From Absidia repens (Eukaryota > Mucoromycota > Mucoromycetes > Mucorales > Cunninghamellaceae): 64,000 nucleotides of DNA. The stretch is from contig MCGE01000006.1 in the NCBI GenBank assembly GCA_002105175.1, forward strand, positions 1,488,001-1,552,000, in the 5' to 3' direction. Below are positions 32,601 to 43,439 of this stretch, one piece after another; positions within the stretch are counted from its first letter, which is position 1, and each line of letters begins with the position of its first letter. The notes below the pieces were generated by a model that saw nothing but the letters and a program-made list of their open reading frames with translations, did not search any database and was not told where the DNA came from. The position numbers were made by a program, and so were the translations under genes.

Positions 32601-35151
32601 AATAATAATAAAAAATATGAAATTCTAACTGAAGTCAAATGGGTCCTAAGGGCAACATATTATGGTGTAAAATGCGGTAGATTTCCCAATTCCAACAACA
32701 AAAAAGCATTCTTCAACAACTTCTCTTTTATCATCCAGGAGATCAATTTTTCAATAGTATGAGTGTGTTTTGAAACTAAACATAAAGACGTGCTACACCA
32801 TAAAAATACCTCTGGGCTCTATTAGCTGATGAACTAGTAGTAAAAAACATAATACATTTCTCAAAAAGAATGAATATTGATCTCGCATTTGGTCTAATAT
32901 AAGGTGGGGCCATAAAAAGAGTTGTAGCAACGTCCTTATACTAACAATATACCCTCAAATAAATATTATATATGGATAATCAATCTGTGATTTTTAATGG
33001 AACAACTTGACTAATTGATTTACTCTTGGATGACCCCCCCCAAATTTGTTGATATCAATAGCCCCGCGGTGCTTTTTCCGCTACATCCCGTCTAATGTTG
33101 GCAACCGACTAGTAGTCTTTTTGCACACGATCGCAAAACCATTACCATTATCAGCATAAAAGATCCATGTCGCAACCAGTTTGCTCTCCCCTCTTTCTAA
33201 ACCATTACCATCATCGTCACAATTATCAGCACTCTTCTAGTCAAGTCATATAAAGTTTTCCAAAGATTCAGCGTAAAATGGAAATCATTTTATTATAATA
33301 AATAACAAATAATAATAGAAGTAAGACTACAAATATGTATCACTGATACTATCCTACAAATAAACAACACTAATCTACAAATAAATACTACCGTGATATT
33401 ATGTTAATAATAACTACATCCATAGATACTAAAAACGCCACGTTGAGCCAATCAAAGAGTGCCATCGTCCTAGAATCATTATTGTTGTGTGCGTTGTTGA
33501 TGTTGGTCCATATTGGCGTTCGTTGTAAAAATCCATCAATTCAGTAAATGCCCAATCTTTCACCAGAATGTGGGATATTGTCGTTTTCAGTGCCGTTAAT
33601 TGGTCGTCCTTGTAAAATACAATCTGAACTTCCCCTTCCCTCTCCCTCCTCATCAAGCAGCCTAGTTAGAGACGTTGGTGTTAGTGATAATCTTTGTATC
33701 TTGTGTTCCCTCGTCCCAAAAAAAACTGCCCCTCCGCTCTCCTCTTTTTTTTTTTCTGCTGTCAACCACATTCCCCAAAAGGTAGTTTGCACACACACAC
33801 ACATCACCACCACAATATTTTTCATATGTAAGTATGCAAAATATGAGCACCAAGATCGTTTTCAATGTAATGGAAATATTTACCTTTCCAACAATAAACC
33901 AATCCAGTTCAGGAAGTCCGTCAGAATTCCAAATTCCAGTGTCCCGAGACGTTCACCCCTACCCGTCCTGCACCACTTTTCATTGGCGCGATAAATTATC
34001 CCTGTAGATATAATAAGTAAAACAAGGTCAATATAGTTTGCGCAATCCTTCCGATTCTCTCGACAGTTCATCAGTAGAGTATTTCTGAACTCACCGCGAA
34101 TCACGCATTTTGTTCAGATGGTGAGGCAAAAAAAAAAAAAAAAAAAGTTGGTGCACAAAAGTCGTTTTCAAACAGTATCCGTTGTATCTATTGTTTTTAT
34201 CGAATCCATTACCGCAATAATATTCAAACGCATATTAACTTTGGTTACACATTCAATAGAATGATGTATCATATTTGGGGGTTGTTTTTTTTTGAAAGAA
34301 GAAAAATGAAAATTAAAAAAAGGGCAGGTAGCAAAAAGAAACGATCAATATCGGTGTTTCAAAGTTTTCGTGAGTTGACCTTGCGATCATCCGTGTTCGA
34401 AAAAGGCAATTCGATACTGTCAAGTTTGTAAAAAGTTAATTTCGTCGATCACCCTCCTTTAATATTGTATGTCTTTTTGAAGTAAAACATCATATCGTAC
34501 TGATAAAATAGTGCAAAATGAAAAACGCTATTGTGTTATGCTGTAGTATCATATACAGTTCAAGATCATGTTAGAGAATGAAAACAACCACATTGCAAAT
34601 TATAGATTTTGGACGTTGCTACCTTAACGGTTTATAAAATATGGTGTGTCGTAATATACATTACTATATTAAACCACATTGTCTGTAAATCAGTAGGAAC
34701 GACATAACATATAATTGATGGACGATGATGTCGATGATAACACCAAAGAAAAAGAAAGGGTAAGGAGGCACTCCCTTTTTGCCAAAACAAGGACCTAAAG
34801 ACGGAGGCGCATGGGTAACACAAGCGTGAGTTGACTTTAAATGGCAAGTGCATTGATCAAAAAATAACGGAAGGCAGTTAGCAGTGGATGCGTGGTGACC
34901 GTATGTGTTGGACAAGAAGGGACGAATCCGAGTTTAAACACCGCGAGCGTTGTAAAATTCATAAAGCCCTTATTTCAGATTATTTTTATTTCGTCTTTCT
35001 TTCTTCTTTTAATTTTAAATTCACCCCCCCCTCATCCCTTTTTTTTTCTTATTACTATTATTATCATTACCATTGTTTCTTCTACTTATTGATTCGCATT
35101 ATACAATAAACGTAGTTGCAACTGTAATTATTCAAACTAGCCACTCCTCTA
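32601..35151. other. Gene desert, part 2
   Basis: No supported gene. On the minus strand at 33540-34105 there are textbook intron edges (GTGAGT...CTACAG and GTAAAT...AACTAG) next to open frames, but the phases do not connect to an ATG, so this may be a broken gene or a spliced non-coding RNA. The last 200 bp are pyrimidine-rich and lead into the methyltransferase gene. Confidence 0.4.
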
Positions 35152-35703
35152 ATGCCTACTTTGACCACCTTGACTGACATTTTGGATTTGAACAAGCTCA
35201 CTAGCTCCCCTATGAAATTGCCGATGGGTTTACCGACATCTGTCTCCTATACAGAACAAGTTGACATTGCAGCGTCTTCCAACCAACATAATAATCGTCA
35301 ACAGGTTTTTCCTTCTTCTTCTTCTTCTTCTCCAGTCAACCTTCCCCGTATCAGTACTGACAGCCAGCACCAAAGGGTTAACGTGGAAAAAGAACATTAT
35401 CAGCATCAGCACCAACAAGACGCGATAACTCCACAACGATTATCCAGTTCCTCTTCTTCATCCTCTTCAACACCAACTTCTTCTTTCATGGCGAAAGGCG
35501 CACCTCCTCCACAATCACAACAACGTCAATATCGCCGTGTTTTCTCCTTTTTGTCCAAACAAATGTCAAAAGAATCACCATCTGCAACAACAACTTCAGC
35601 AACTCGACGTATTAAAAAACAGAAATCAATGGTTGGGATTACATCAGTGTCGTGGAACATGTTCAAAAAAAGTAGTAATCGATCACCATCAGCACATCAA
35701 CAT

Positions 35704-35751
<48 letters not shown>

Positions 35752-37273
35752 TTAATACATACACCCACTAGTGGCAATGGATGTGGTGGCGTATTTGTAT
35801 CAGCAGACGAACCATTTGTATCAAACACCTGCAGCTGCACTGATCCCACGACAATGAATGTGAATCGGATCAAACCAGCATATGACTCATCAACCATCAC
35901 AACAACAACAGCAACAACAACAACAAAACATGATCAGTCGTATACCAATAGTGGTGGTGGATTCCGGTCTCTCCCTCCTATTTTATCTTCTGGTAATGGA
36001 ATGGCGGGTGGAAACCAAAGGAGAAAAATCAGCAAAAGGAAGGTATATGATCCGGCACAATGGCCTTGTGCTCTACTACAAGATACAATCGAACAGGATC
36101 GTCTGGTGGCTCAACATTATCTGTTACGAACGGTGTTTGGAAGTGATCATCATGCCCCAGTTCAATCGCTCTTATCTCAACAACTACAACAGCGCCATCA
36201 TCATCATCATCATCATTCTGTCTTTGGTTCTGGAGGAGAAGGGGTAGCAAACATGTCATCTCCAACAACTTCAGCATCTTCCTCTTTGTGCAGCACCCAT
36301 GACAACAACAACAACAACAATGGTGGCAGTCAATCGGATCATGGACCAGTGGTGTTGGATGTTGGCTGTGGTCTTGGTCAATGGTCAATGGAAATGGCAA
36401 CAACTTACCCCAACTCTACATTTATTGGTTTGGATATTCTTCCTACGTTTCCCAAGGACATCAAGCCTCGCAATTGCTACTTTCTTCAAGTCAATGTCAA
36501 GCGACTCCCTCTACCTTTTGCCGACCAAAGCGTTGATTTTATTTATCAAAGGGATCTGAACTGGGGTTTGGGACAAGACGATTGGTATCCGTTGATAAAG
36601 GAATATCTTCGTATTTTGAAACCTGGTGGCTGGATCGAATTAGTGGAAGCGGTAAGAATGAAAAGATGCTAGTCATTGTGGGTACTGAAATAAAGACTAA
36701 AGATCTTTTCTTCTTCTATTTTTTTACTATTATAGGATTTGGAAACCAAAAGTAGCCTAGAAAAGGAGTGTGCAATGAATGACAAACGTAAGCGAAGGAA
36801 ACAAACAAACCCACCCTCCTCTTCCTCTCCCCCAAAAAAAACTGCCATATTGATGTTTTTTTTTTTTATTTTGTTTGGTAGTTTTGGAAGGATTCAGCAG
36901 ACGACGACAGGACCCTTTTGTGGCAAGGCGCCTTCCGACTATGTTAGCTATTCACGGATTTAGACGAGTGGAAAGTCATTTTCAATCACTCCCTCTTGGT
37001 TGGAAGCACAACAATCCCACCTACGATGCAGACCACCATCAACATGTCACAAATGACTCCCATGACAACAGCAGTACACCTGGAAGGCAAGTGCAGGCGA
37101 TCGCAAGTCAATATCTATTTTATCTTCGATCTCTCGGTCCTTGGTTAAGATTGGTAATGGGTCTCAGTCAGTCAAAGTACATTGATTATGTCGATCAATT
37201 ACCTCTGGAATGGGAACAGGCTCAAACCTACGTCAACTGGCATTGCGCAACCGCTCAAAAACCATATGAATAG
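35152..37273 (+). CDS. SAM-dependent methyltransferase with long low-complexity N-terminus
   Basis: Three exons: 35152-36651, 36736-36787, 36882-37273; 647 residues. The first 300 residues are low complexity: Ser runs, a Gln tract at 35700-35750 in mixed CAA/CAG codons, Thr repeats and a His run near 36197. The catalytic part begins near residue 395: VVLDVGCGLGQWSMEMATTY (SAM motif I), FIGLDILP (motif II acid), LPLPFADQSVDFIYQRDLN (motif IV) and LRILKPGGWIELVEA (motif VI). This is the arrangement of fungal LaeA/TAM-like and UbiE-type methyltransferases, common in Mucorales. A conserved YDPAQWPCALLQDTIEQDRL block precedes the domain, as in many fungal members. Substrate unknown. AATAAA at 37537. 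Confidence 0.85.
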
Positions 37274-37556
37274 TCGTCCTCCAATAGATTTATACCTTCT
37301 CATACACACATACACACATACATACATTATCTCCCTTGTTTATAGTCTCCTTTCCCTATCACTTCTCCCCCCTTTTTTTTTTATTATCACTATTACTATT
37401 GTTATTATACGTGTTCATCCTCTTGTCTATTTATCCATTAGTATACATCTCATCTTTATCATGATGCGACCTTTTTTTCGCGTTGTACCCTCTTACTTCC
37501 TTTTCTTGTATTTACATGTCTATCAATATCAAAATTAATAAAAAGTATGTTTCTGT

Positions 37557-37589
<33 letters not shown>

Positions 37590-38348
37590 TGGGTCACAGC
37601 GTATTGGAAAAGAGGGGTGAGAAAGGGGGGGTAGCTAGAAGATTGATACTCCGATACATTTTGCATGAGATGGGAAATATATGATATTGCCACCCATGGT
37701 TGTATGCAGCAATAAATAACCGACCCAAAACTCATAAAACAACATATTAAGAAATTAACCAAGGGGGTTGATTGTTTTATGTGCACAATATGATTGTCTA
37801 TATTTTCATATTCATATCATAGGTGCATAAACTTTTGGTGCTAGTGGAATAGACGGGGTTGAAGTCGGTGGTCATTTCTCGAATGCATGTTACTGTGGTG
37901 GATTTTATTTATATTAGTGGATAGTAAGAATGTAAGGCGTAAACAGGCATCAGTACCATCGAGAGAGAGAGAGAGAGAGAGAGTATGTGTGTGTGAAAAA
38001 AAAAGTGAACTAACTTGATGGCGATACAAGAAATTGAATGTATCATAGTCAGCATGCCAAAATTAAGGCTTGGAAACATAGATAGCTCTTCTTTGGAAAA
38101 ATAAAGGACAATTATGGTTTTTCAGACATTAAAAAAAAAATACACAGAAGAGGTATCAAACATCAAACCTTTTATTGCGGATTGTAAATCATAAACAGTA
38201 AATCTATACTACTAAGGTTACTATAATCTAAGAAGATACTATAAGAAAAGGTGGGTGTCCAATATGATCAAGCTAAACTAATCTACATATACTACATCAT
38301 CAAAAAAAAAAAAAAAAGCTTACTAGAAGCTTGGTTCCATGAAGAGAC

Positions 38349-38408
<60 letters not shown>

Positions 38409-39095
38409 TGTCAACTTCATACAATTCCAGTCCATGGGCAAAGCACTCTTACTGGCTAGGTGAATGGTATTTCCAGGAGAGGGATTAGGTCGATTCAACA
38501 AATTTGAGGTGCAATATCAGTATATGATGCATCCCCCACGGGACCTATTCAATAATGAAAAGCTATGATCAGATAACATTCATCCCCCTACATAGCCCAA
38601 AAGTCATGATTTTCACCCTCTCACCAAGTAGATATAAGTATTACCTTTCTTACTGTGACAGAGTGTTTTTAAATGATGCCCAATGATACTGTCCCAGCCC
38701 TTGCGGAGCATCATTTTTTCAATTCAATCTAAAAAAGCGAAATAAAACGGTTATGGTATATTCGTTTCCCCTTCCCGAATTCGCTTCTAACATAACTCAC
38801 TTTTCAATACATCGCCCCATTTCAAATCAAGAGTGTCGTTTCAGATAAACCATGCTGTGAGTCCTTCCAATGTCTGCCCCGGTATGTCAATGTTTCAAAT
38901 GATATCATGGCCAATGTTGGATTCCCGGGAAATGAACGGATCCTATGACCCATGTCATTCGAGCCTTCCTTTACCGAGAGTGCATGCACCGCTTGCAAAC
39001 CTTCTTCCACCAAACCATTAATCTCGGAGTTGTTCAACCGCCACACCCGATTGCTTCTTCATAGAATCGTCCAGCTTTTGAGTACCATGATCAAT
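37274..39095. other. Intergenic with homopolymer and simple repeats
   Basis: Contains a T run (37558-37588), a GA repeat (37961-37982) and an A55 tract (38351-38405). A 74-codon minus-strand frame at 38822-39046 (VWRLNNSEINGLVEEGLQAV) looks protein-like and may be part of, or a remnant of, the neighbouring minus-strand gene, but I could not join it. Confidence 0.4.
38351..38405. repeat. Poly(A) tract of 55
   Basis: An uninterrupted run of A, the longest homopolymer in the window. No retroelement body or target duplication is visible beside it. Confidence 0.9.
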
Positions 39096-40042
39096 TTAAA
39101 AATGACGAAGAGACGACTTTGAGTTTTCGAATGGAACAATCAGAAAAAAAAAGGTTGCCCCATTGCTGCATCCTGCAGAATAATCATAAATGAATTAGAA
39201 TATGTGTATGTTGATAGTGTGTGTGTTTTAATTTACCTGAGTCAGCCGTATGTATAATAGAAAGACGTTCATCATCATGGGTGAATAGTATCGAAATACA
39301 TAAAGAAGATACACCGTGTGGAAGATTTTGAGATGAGACAAAATTTACTACCACCCATGGCTTCGATTCTTGATTTCATAAATGCAAAAGTCTTGCAACA
39401 CCACAGTCATACAGTTATGTCCCAGTTTATATACCACAAGCCAAAAAAAACAACCAGTGGCAAAACAATCCACCAATAAAAACAAGGAAATTCAGCTCAT
39501 GCAGATTTAGAGTAAAAACTCCCGTCTTTACCGAAGGGCGTTGACCTAAATAAAAAAAAACAAAAAGCATTCGTCAATTGCCCTGCTAAGCTTCCAAAGA
39601 GCTTTCTAATTTTCATACCTTTGTCACAGTGATGTTCCACCTCCACAATGCGTCATAACCTGTAAGGTGTAGAGTATACCCATTTTGTTCAGAGAAATGT
39701 AATCATCAACATATTCGATGTCCGAAAGGAAACTGCATTCGATGGACTATGGACAATAAAAAATTGAATGGTGGTGCAAGTAACGCTGGACCATATGGAT
39801 TAATGCTGCCAAAACATTCCAAATCCAGGATCGCGAAATTTTGTTGCTGAAGGGTAGAAAGGTTTGTTGAGCAGAATGTATTGGCATGCGTATGTGTGTA
39901 CAGTTTGTTGGCCATTATAGATGCATGTGTCCATACCAGTGTCGTTTCTGTGCTGGATTTGCAACAAAATTTGTCAAATTCACCCTCCTCCATATAAGGC
40001 CATAACAGATCAGTATGTAGATTATTTTTAACAGTACCCTAT

Positions 40043-40078
<36 letters not shown>

Positions 40079-40359
40079 AGGGGGAGAAAATTAAATCGCT
40101 GGTCAAATCGTGTCATTATTTGTGTTTTGCCTACTACTTACAATGCAATCAGGAAAGGAGAGAAAGAGAGGCCAGTGGACAAAAGCTGCGTTTGATGTCA
40201 AGTTGTGGAAGCTCGATCGCCACCAAATATGGAGCCAAAGAGCTTTAGAGGGTTCGTTCGATATAGTTGACATGTAGCTCATAAGTGATGGAGATCCAAA
40301 TATAAAAGTCGCCACAATGCCACAATAAGAATGCAACAAGCTGAGGATCTTATTTGAAC
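39096..40359 (-). CDS. Unrecognised multi-exon gene (5' end unresolved)
   Basis: Five exons on the minus strand join with matching phases: 40359-40142, 40038-39711, 39659-39619, 39360-39237, 39172-39096. The joined read is stop-free to a TAA at 39096-39098. Protein-like stretches include HSYCGIVATFIFGSPSLMSY, NFAILDLECFGSINPYGP, YDALWRWNITVTK and VSSLCISILFTHDDERLSII. The third junction needs a non-standard donor (GTTGAT) and a 51-nt intron. The first exon begins in phase 1, so more exons must lie upstream (40.4-41.0 kb), which I could not place. The WR-W and hydrophobic strand pattern hints at a beta-propeller, but no family is recognised. It may also be a decaying gene. Confidence 0.4.
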
Positions 40360-41108
40360 CTTAAAATAAAAGAAAAAGGGTAAGTATGATTGTTTATATG
40401 CATTGTAAAGGTATGATGTCTATCATATATTCTTCCTTGATTCCACGGAAGATAAGGATGCTTTAAATGGGTTACCTTGTATAGAATAGATTGTCAACAA
40501 AGCGGCTTGATCAAATCAATACTGTAGCAATTATCTGTGTTTTCTATTCCCAATTTGCAGGATCTACTATCAATGAATTTGATTCGTTTGATATGTCATT
40601 AGATAAGAGTATATAAGAGAAAAATGTCATTAAATAAGCCATTTGATAGAATTTTGGAGTGTCCATATGCGAAACCCAAATCTCAAAGAGATTGAAATAA
40701 AAATGTTTAGTTACCTTAAGGTACCGTTAGGAGCTAATTTGAAGTGCCTTAAGAATCTCGTACCAATAACTTGTTGATGTCAAGGCCTGAGGAGGGGGGG
40801 GGGGACAATAAAACAGTTTCCAAAAGCATAACAGTGATGCTGATATATCTTCGCTTGAAAGCGATTGATATATTTTGAACTTGTGATAAAAATAAAAATA
40901 AAAAAAAAGTTGGAAAAAAAAAAAATCCAAAAAGACCATCGATAATTTTTGTACGTGAAAGTTTAAGATCGATTTCAAACACCGCTTAGGCTTGACGATC
41001 ATCCATCCAAAAAAGATAAATTCAGATCTTTTTTATTTTTCCTTTCTTCTTTTTTTCTTTCGTTAATATTTTCACAGTTATTTTTCCTTTTGCATATTTA
41101 TACATATA
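40360..41108. other. Region upstream of two divergent genes
   Basis: Should contain the missing 5' exons of the minus-strand gene and the promoter of the RCH1-like gene. A fragment ending near 40715 reads RHFKLAPNGTLR before a GTAACT donor, but its phase does not match the next exon found. Confidence 0.35.
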
Positions 41109-42959
41109 ATGAATGAAAAAAAATGGGCATCTACATCATCCTCATCCAATTTTGCCAGTGAAGTGACGATACCCAAACCAGCCATATCAGCTTCTTCATC
41201 CCCTTCCTTAGAACGAAAGCATTCTATCGCTAATTCCGCTTATTCTGAAAATTCAGCTACCTTGGCCCCTTCACGGAAAACTGATTGGTATCAAAAATCA
41301 AAATCTATCTTTTTTCTATTGTTGTCAAAATATTGGTTTCTTCTGGGTTTGGCTGTTGCGATCATTTTGGCATGGCAGTTCCCTGATGTAGCTAAAAAGG
41401 GCGGTTACATTAGAGCCGAATGGTCTGTCAAGTGGGGTAATTAACAAGAGCATTCATTTATTCATTTGGTTATTTTTTTACTAACTTTATATAAATATAT
41501 ATGTGTGTGTTCCTTTACATAGGTGCGGTGGTCGTTATCTTTTTGATTTCTGGATTATCCTTGAAAACACAAACGCTTGCACAAACGGTGCTTCGTGTAC
41601 GATTACATTTCTTGATCCAAGTGATCAATCTGATGATTATTCCTGGAGTGGTTTTTGGTCTTGTCCTTTTGTTTCTTAAGATGCATATGCCGCTCAACTC
41701 TTTGCTATTAGTTGGACTGGTTATTGCTGCAAGCACGCCAACGACGGTGTCTTCAAATGTGGTTATGACCAAAAATGCTGATGGAAACGAAGCTTCAGGT
41801 ACATAAAAAAAAAATCTATATTTATTCGTATTTATCACTTTTATAGTTAATCATATTCTTTTTTTACTCTTTATTTTATTGTAGCACTTATGAATGCAGC
41901 CATTGGAAATGTATTGGGTAATCATTTTTTATAAAAATATACCGCATGTGTGTTATGCATCATCATGCAATTCCAAGAAAACAAAAAAAAAAAAAAGCAC
42001 TTATTGACAACCAATACGTTCTTTCGAAATAGGAATTTTTGTATCACCTGCTCTTGTCTCCGTATTCCAAGGACCACTTATAGATGCTACGCCTGAAGAA
42101 GAACCAGCTACTGAAGCAGGTGGGAGAGTGGATTTCGTATCGGTGTTGAAACAACTGGGGCTAACCGTGCTAGTTCCTCTGGTGGTGGGTCAAATCATCC
42201 AATGGTTATTCACAGAAAAGGTGGCCAAGTTCAAAGCCAAATGCAGATTGTCCGATGTCAGCAGTGTGGCTTTATTGACATTGGTGTGGTCGGTCTTTTC
42301 CGATGCAGTGGCTTCTGGCTCCTTTGACTCGATTGCCCCTGTTGACATTGTGGCCGTGCTCATTATTAATGCTGGATTGTATATTTCTTTCTCTCTGCTT
42401 TGTTGGTTTCTGGCAGCGATTCCTGCTCCATATCCTGGTCCTCGATGGGTACAAAGGTTACGCTACTCAAGAGCTGATACAGTGGCGATTATGGTATGTA
42501 GGAAAGAAAAAAAAAAAGAAGATAGTGTACGGAATGATCGTTCGTGCTTCATTATTTACTCATCTTTCTTTCCATTAGTATTGTGGTGCAACAAAAACAG
42601 TGGCAATGGGTGTGCCGCTGATCAATGTCTTGTATCAATCTGGCGATCCTGGCACTGTGGGCGTTTTGGCAACCCCTCTCCTTTTATACCATATTGAACA
42701 ATTGATCTTGGGAAACATTGAAGTGGAAATTCTGAAAAAATGGGTACGCCGTGGCCAACAAGATGACATTGAAAAACAGCAAGAACAACAACAAGATGAT
42801 GAGGTTGATGGTGAAATTCCAATTCCAGCTACCCGTGACTATGATGACAACATGTATGGAAGTGGTACAACACAAATTCCTTCCTCTGTTTTGCCTTCCC
42901 ATATGGCTCAATCTAATATCTCCCCACACCCCTTCGCCCCGTCACACCTTGATAAGTAA
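41109..42959 (+). CDS. RCH1: RCH1/SLC10A7-like bile acid:sodium symporter family transporter
   Basis: Five exons: 41109-41436, 41523-41798, 41885-41917, 42033-42493, 42579-42959; 492 residues. After a Ser-rich cytosolic leader come the hydrophobic helices of the SBF-like family: YWFLLGLAVAIILAWQFPDV, VVIFLISGLSLKTQTL, LHFLIQVINLMIIPG, LLLVGLVIAASTPTTVSS (the conserved substrate-binding crossover), ALMNAAIGNVLGIFVSPALV and YCGATKTVAMGVPLINVLY (second crossover). About ten membrane helices fit. Yeast Rch1 and vertebrate SLC10A7 sit in the plasma membrane and restrain calcium entry. The C-terminal tail is Gln/Asp-rich. Exon 3 is only 33 nt and encodes part of a conserved helix. AATAAA at 43063. 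Confidence 0.9.
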
Positions 42960-43439
42960 TGTTAGTTTATATCCTTTATATTTTATACTGTACCCATACT
43001 TTTTTAGTTAGTTAGATACCCCTATTTGATCTAGTTTATTTTTATTTTTTTTATTTATCAACAATAAAGTCTTTTTTTTTTTTTGACCGATAGAATTTTC
43101 CCGCCCGAATCATTGAAAAAGGAGGGTTAAGTTATTCCATTATAGGCAACCTTTCCATTGATTACTTTACTGTATTATTTGATGTACCGTCACGACACCC
43201 AAGTCAAACATACGATGATGTTGTCAATTGAAGGTAGGTGATAATATCGAGTCAAACAGATATAAAAATTTCCATCCCATAGATTCAGTAGATTATCGAC
43301 ACATTTTGTGAAATTTGACTAGGATTCTATACTGACGCTTTCTAAATGTAAGTGGCGGTATTTTAATGTCTGTTGTGGGGAATTTTTTTTTTCTTTTTTT
43401 CTGACTCTTTTATTTTTTCTATATGACATTTTAGAAATA
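42960..43439. other. Intergenic, promoter of ITFG2 homologue
   Basis: About 480 bp holding the RCH1 poly(A) signal (43063) and T-rich DNA before the next ATG. No other feature seen. Confidence 0.5.

Noticed and set aside
37961..37982. GA dinucleotide run as a regulatory site
   Set aside because: Simple sequence repeat with no nearby gene start.
38251..38463. Frame with about 18 consecutive lysines
   Set aside because: Translation of the A55 tract, not a protein.
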